IMG/VR virus record: IMGVR_UViG_3300031603_000007
Location: 1 to 49,987 of that record
Reading direction: 5' to 3' (one strand)
DNA from: a virus
Length of the DNA stretch: 49,987 bases
Position 1 is the first letter of the stretch. Each line of letters starts with the position of its first letter. Below are positions 48,007 to 49,987 of this stretch, piece by piece. The position numbers and the translations under genes were made by a program. The notes under the pieces were generated by a model. It searched no databases, was not told where the DNA came from, and saw only the letters and a list, made by a program, of their open reading frames with translations.

Positions 48007-48532
48007 AATGTAGTTTTTTTAATTCTTTTTGGTAAGCCTCACTTGCTTTTAACTCATCAGTAAAATAGCCTAAGTATTTTTGTTTACCATTTATTCTTAT
48101 GCAAGATTTCCACCTTTTATCTTTCTTATTCCAAGTAACCCCAACATATTTTGAAGTACCGTTAATTTTATCCTTAGTAGTATTTTCTCTTTGGCTAATA
48201 ACTTGCAAATTATCTAAATGATTATTCTTCTTATCATTGTCGATGTGGTCTATTACTAATGAGGTGTCTAATTGTGATTTATAAGATAAGCTAAATCCTT
48301 TAAACACAAACATAACTAATCTATGCACTCTAAATGTTTTCTTTGAGTTTTCAATACTTAAATTAACTATCTGATAACCATCTTTATCATTTCTATTTTT
48401 AAGTAGTGTTTCTTTTATCTTTAAATCAAAATTACCTCTTTTTACACTTCGTTTTAATCCTTTTACATTACCAAAGTTACTAACTTGGTAAAGTCCTTCA
48501 TAACCTGGAATGTCCTTAAATATTTCTTGCAT
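47996..48532 (-). CDS. NUMOD4-HNH-AP2 homing endonuclease next to terL
   Basis: 178 residues with NUMOD4 (EIFKDIPGYEGLYQVSNFG), HNH (VIDHIDNDKKNNHLDNLQVI, REN) and AP2 (SKYVGVTW, RWKSCIRINGK, YLGYF). It resembles the enzymes at 525 and 9423. It sits directly upstream of terL and overlaps its start by 11 bases, so terL may depend on its translation. Its leader contains an AGTGTG/CACACT stem. Confidence 0.9.
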   Translation of the reverse strand: MQEIFKDIPGYEGLYQVSNFGNVKGLKRSVKRGNFDLKIKETLLKNRNDKDGYQIVNLSIENSKKTFRVHRLVMFVFKGFSLSYKSQLDTSLVIDHIDNDKKNNHLDNLQVISQRENTTKDKINGTSKYVGVTWNKKDKRWKSCIRINGKQKYLGYFTDELKASEAYQKELKKLHYGS

Positions 48533-48648
48533 AATTTAACATTTTTTATCTACATTATTAGAAATAGTGTGCAGGAATGTAGAACCTCATTGAATTAAGT
48601 CGCTAAACTTAAACACACTACTAATATACGATATTTTGGCAAGAATAC

Positions 48649-48656
48649 CAAATTTA
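48649..48656 (-). promoter_or_regulatory. Promoter box TAAATTTG upstream of HNH-terL
   Basis: The minus strand reads TAAATTTG, matching TAnnTTTG, and overlaps the stop codon of the 55-residue gene. Downstream lies a folded leader of about 110 bases (TAGTGTG/CACACTA stem) before the HNH start at 48532. Confidence 0.45.
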
Positions 48657-48821
48657 TAAACTTTGCGGTGCGATTATTCTAAAGAAACGTAAAAATCTAT
48701 GCCAAGTTGAATCATCTTTCCTAAGTGCTATAAATGTTTTTTTAGCAAAATCATCAGCATTTTTCAAAGCACTTAATCTTACCTTTATATCGCTACTCTT
48801 TCTTGTTCTAAAACTACTCAT
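48654..48821 (-). CDS. Hypothetical basic protein (55 aa)
   Basis: 55 residues, very basic (MSSFRTRKSSDIKVRLSALK), with a C-terminal RFLRFFRIIAPQSL that could be an amphipathic or membrane-active helix. It overlaps the upstream gene Y copy by eight bases. The corresponding place after the first module copy has no such gene. Not recognised. Confidence 0.5.
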   Translation of the reverse strand: MSSFRTRKSSDIKVRLSALKNADDFAKKTFIALRKDDSTWHRFLRFFRIIAPQSL

Positions 48822-48984
48822 AGTCGTCTTTTATTTTACACTTTAATTGTTCTATTTCATTATTCAGCAACTCTAATCTTAGCTTAAAACTGCCATCAGT
48901 ATCAAAACTAAAAGTATTATTCTTAATATTTGATTGAACTAAAACTAATCGCTCTAAAATATTTTCTTCTAATTCTTCTTCCAT
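48814..48984 (-). CDS. Small charged protein, module copy 2 gene Y (56 aa)
   Basis: 56 residues, paralogue of 46265-46438; shared core SNIKNNTF, FDTDGSFKL and a glutamate-rich start. It begins two bases after gene X of the same copy. The upstream position relative to terL mirrors copy 1, which lies downstream. Confidence 0.65.
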   Translation of the reverse strand: MEEELEENILERLVLVQSNIKNNTFSFDTDGSFKLRLELLNNEIEQLKCKIKDDYE

Positions 48985-48986
48985 AA

Positions 48987-49169
48987 CTATTCGTAATAAA
49001 CTTTGGCATCATACCCTAAATGTCTTAATACTGCTTCAATATGGTTTCCGTCTGAATCAACTAGCTCACCATTTATATAAATATATGAACTTGAAAATAT
49101 AACCTTACCATCATTATCCGTACAAGTATCTACACTATCTATAACTATTTCTAATATCTTTTCATCCAT
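48987..49169 (-). CDS. Small acidic protein, module copy 2 gene X (60 aa)
   Basis: 60 residues, paralogue of 46442-46615; C-terminal core INGELVDSDGNHIEAVLRHL and final VYY. Preceded by a TACATTTG promoter box (49187-49194) 18 bases upstream. No function is known. Confidence 0.65.
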   Translation of the reverse strand: MDEKILEIVIDSVDTCTDNDGKVIFSSSYIYINGELVDSDGNHIEAVLRHLGYDAKVYYE

Positions 49170-49186
49170 AATACTTATTTATATAC

Positions 49187-49194
49187 CAAATGTA
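49187..49194 (-). promoter_or_regulatory. Promoter box TACATTTG before module copy 2
   Basis: Minus-strand TACATTTG matches TAnnTTTG. A TTG lies 23 bases further upstream, a possible -33 element. A terminator directly upstream ends the previous unit, so this box probably starts a new one. Confidence 0.55.
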
Positions 49195-49207
49195 CAACTT
49201 ATAAATT

Positions 49208-49240
49208 AAAAACCTTGCAACTAAATTAATAATCGCAAGG
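49208..49240 (-). terminator. Intrinsic terminator
   Basis: On the minus strand CCTTGC (49240-49235) pairs with GCAAGG (49218-49213) around 16 bases, followed by five T. It lies after the frame at 49251 and before the promoter of module copy 2. Confidence 0.7.
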
Positions 49241-49250
49241 AAACCTAAAA

Positions 49251-49415
49251 CTAAACATGAAAAAAATAAATTATTCTGAAGGTTTTAATAACCCCATCAT
49301 TCAGCAATTTATTATCGAAATACATATATGCTGATACTTCATCAACTTCTATTTTAGAGGTAATTGTATCTTGTACTTGTAATGAGTTTCCTACAATCTT
49401 AATTCTCTTTGCTAT
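49251..49415 (-). pseudogene. Frame without a canonical start (54 aa)
   Basis: A protein-like frame (AKRIKIVGNSLQVQDTITSK, then EVDEVSAYMYFDNKLLNDGV) runs to a TAG but has no ATG, GTG or TTG at its head. The best start position holds ATA (49413-49415), one base from ATG, and the frame is closed upstream by TAA. It could be a gene that lost its start, use of a rare start codon, or a sequencing error. It ends just before the terminator at 49208-49240. Confidence 0.45.
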
Positions 49416-49463
49416 ATTATAAATTTATGTAAAATTACGAAATAATTAAGCAATATACAAATT

Positions 49464-49736
49464 CTAAATCTTATTTACAAATCTTTTATCTAAATAGTCT
49501 AGTAAATGCTTTTCCTGCTTTAACGTAAATGTACTCTCCGCAAGTAAAATGTTTATACTAGATTCTATTACATCATCACTATCAGGCAAATAAAACCCAA
49601 TAATCTTACTCTCATCAATATATAAATCCCTCCACTCAATAATTGTATCATCATCATCAAAATCACTAACCAAAAACTGTACTAGCATATCTATTTGTTT
49701 TAAACCCAAAGATAGTAAATGTTTAACACATAACAT
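49464..49736 (-). CDS. Hypothetical acidic protein (90 aa)
   Basis: 90 residues with an aspartate run (SDFDDDDTII), strands (IIGFYLPDSDDVIESSINIL) and a helical C-terminus. Not recognised. On the circle it follows the junction gap and is the first gene before the terL region. Confidence 0.55.
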   Translation of the reverse strand: MLCVKHLLSLGLKQIDMLVQFLVSDFDDDDTIIEWRDLYIDESKIIGFYLPDSDDVIESSINILLAESTFTLKQEKHLLDYLDKRFVNKI

Positions 49737-49856
49737 TGAATTACTCGATTAATTACCCGATAAACCAATTTAACCCCTACAAAACTAAATTTACCCCAGT
49801 AGATACCATAGTAACGATATTTACCCAAATCAATAAAGAATAGCTATCAGAGTAGC

Positions 49857-49987
49857 TTTATCAACCCTTATTCCATTACAAATAATAACCAAAACAACCC
49901 CTACTTTGTAACATATCGCATATCGGAATACGGAATATACCTATTCGCGAATCGAGAATCTACCAACTACCGAGAAATCCTCGATAC
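49857..49987. repeat. Terminal direct repeat, right copy
   Basis: Matches 1-131 at 130 of 131 positions. It includes the third copy of the TATCGCATATCG element (49914-49955). See the left copy for what it implies about genome form. Confidence 0.95.

Noticed and set aside
1-49987. tRNA genes and CRISPR arrays
   Set aside because: No cloverleaf with a T-loop signature and no regularly spaced repeats were seen on either strand.
1-49987. Integrase or lysogeny module
   Set aside because: No tyrosine or serine recombinase motif, CI-like repressor or attachment site could be identified, so a temperate lifestyle is not supported.

Overview
The window looks like an essentially complete genome of a tailed, probably siphovirus-like bacteriophage of a low-GC Bacteroidota host, most likely a flavobacterium. 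This rests on the AT-rich composition, the near absence of Shine-Dalgarno sequences, repeated TAnnTTTG promoter boxes typical of Bacteroidota, and gene families common in that phylum (DUF3127, DUF4373, DUF5675). The first 131 bases recur as the last 131 bases with one mismatch. Joining the ends gives a circular map of about 49.86 kb and places the terminase small-subunit gene upstream of the large-subunit gene on the same strand.

Layout. The small terminase gene (1619-2020, minus) and the early block (from 2325, plus) diverge from a shared control region at 2087-2325. The early block runs to 21979. First comes a run of some 25 very small, unrecognised genes (2.3-8.6 kb). Next is a recombination module: a Rad52-like annealing protein and a YqaJ-like exonuclease. 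An accessory stretch follows with a DNA methyltransferase and NinG. The replication module has a DnaA domain IV-like protein, an SSB-like DUF3127 protein, a DUF4373 protein and a RecA/RepA-fold ATPase. The block ends with a lipoprotein of unimolecular-spanin architecture and a large metallophosphoesterase-like protein.

A terminator-rich gap (21980-22358) separates the early genes from the minus-strand late block. Read in its own direction, the late block contains: small terminase, insertions across the contig ends, large terminase, portal, scaffold-like protein, major capsid candidate, connectors, tail tube, tape measure, distal tail proteins, fibres (one with an S74 chaperone), small membrane proteins and the DUF5675 gene. 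Three NUMOD4-HNH-AP2 endonucleases, one GIY-YIG endonuclease and one further endonuclease-like gene sit next to conserved genes (terS, exonuclease, terL, fibre).

The most unusual content is non-coding. Three short loci (7469-7567, 9306-9414, 16361-16468) share one design: a TAnnTTTG promoter box, then four arms in the order A1-B1-A2-B2. A1 pairs with A2, and B1 pairs with B2 to make an intrinsic terminator. Arm sequences differ but spacings are similar, which suggests a family of independently transcribed pseudoknotted small RNAs. A second pair of related structured elements (11995-12120 and 13252-13376), with a compensatory base change in the closing stem, brackets the methyltransferase. A compact three-way junction lies at 3308-3359. 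A two-gene module is duplicated on either side of terL and its HNH neighbour. All function calls come from reading the sequence alone; no database search was run.
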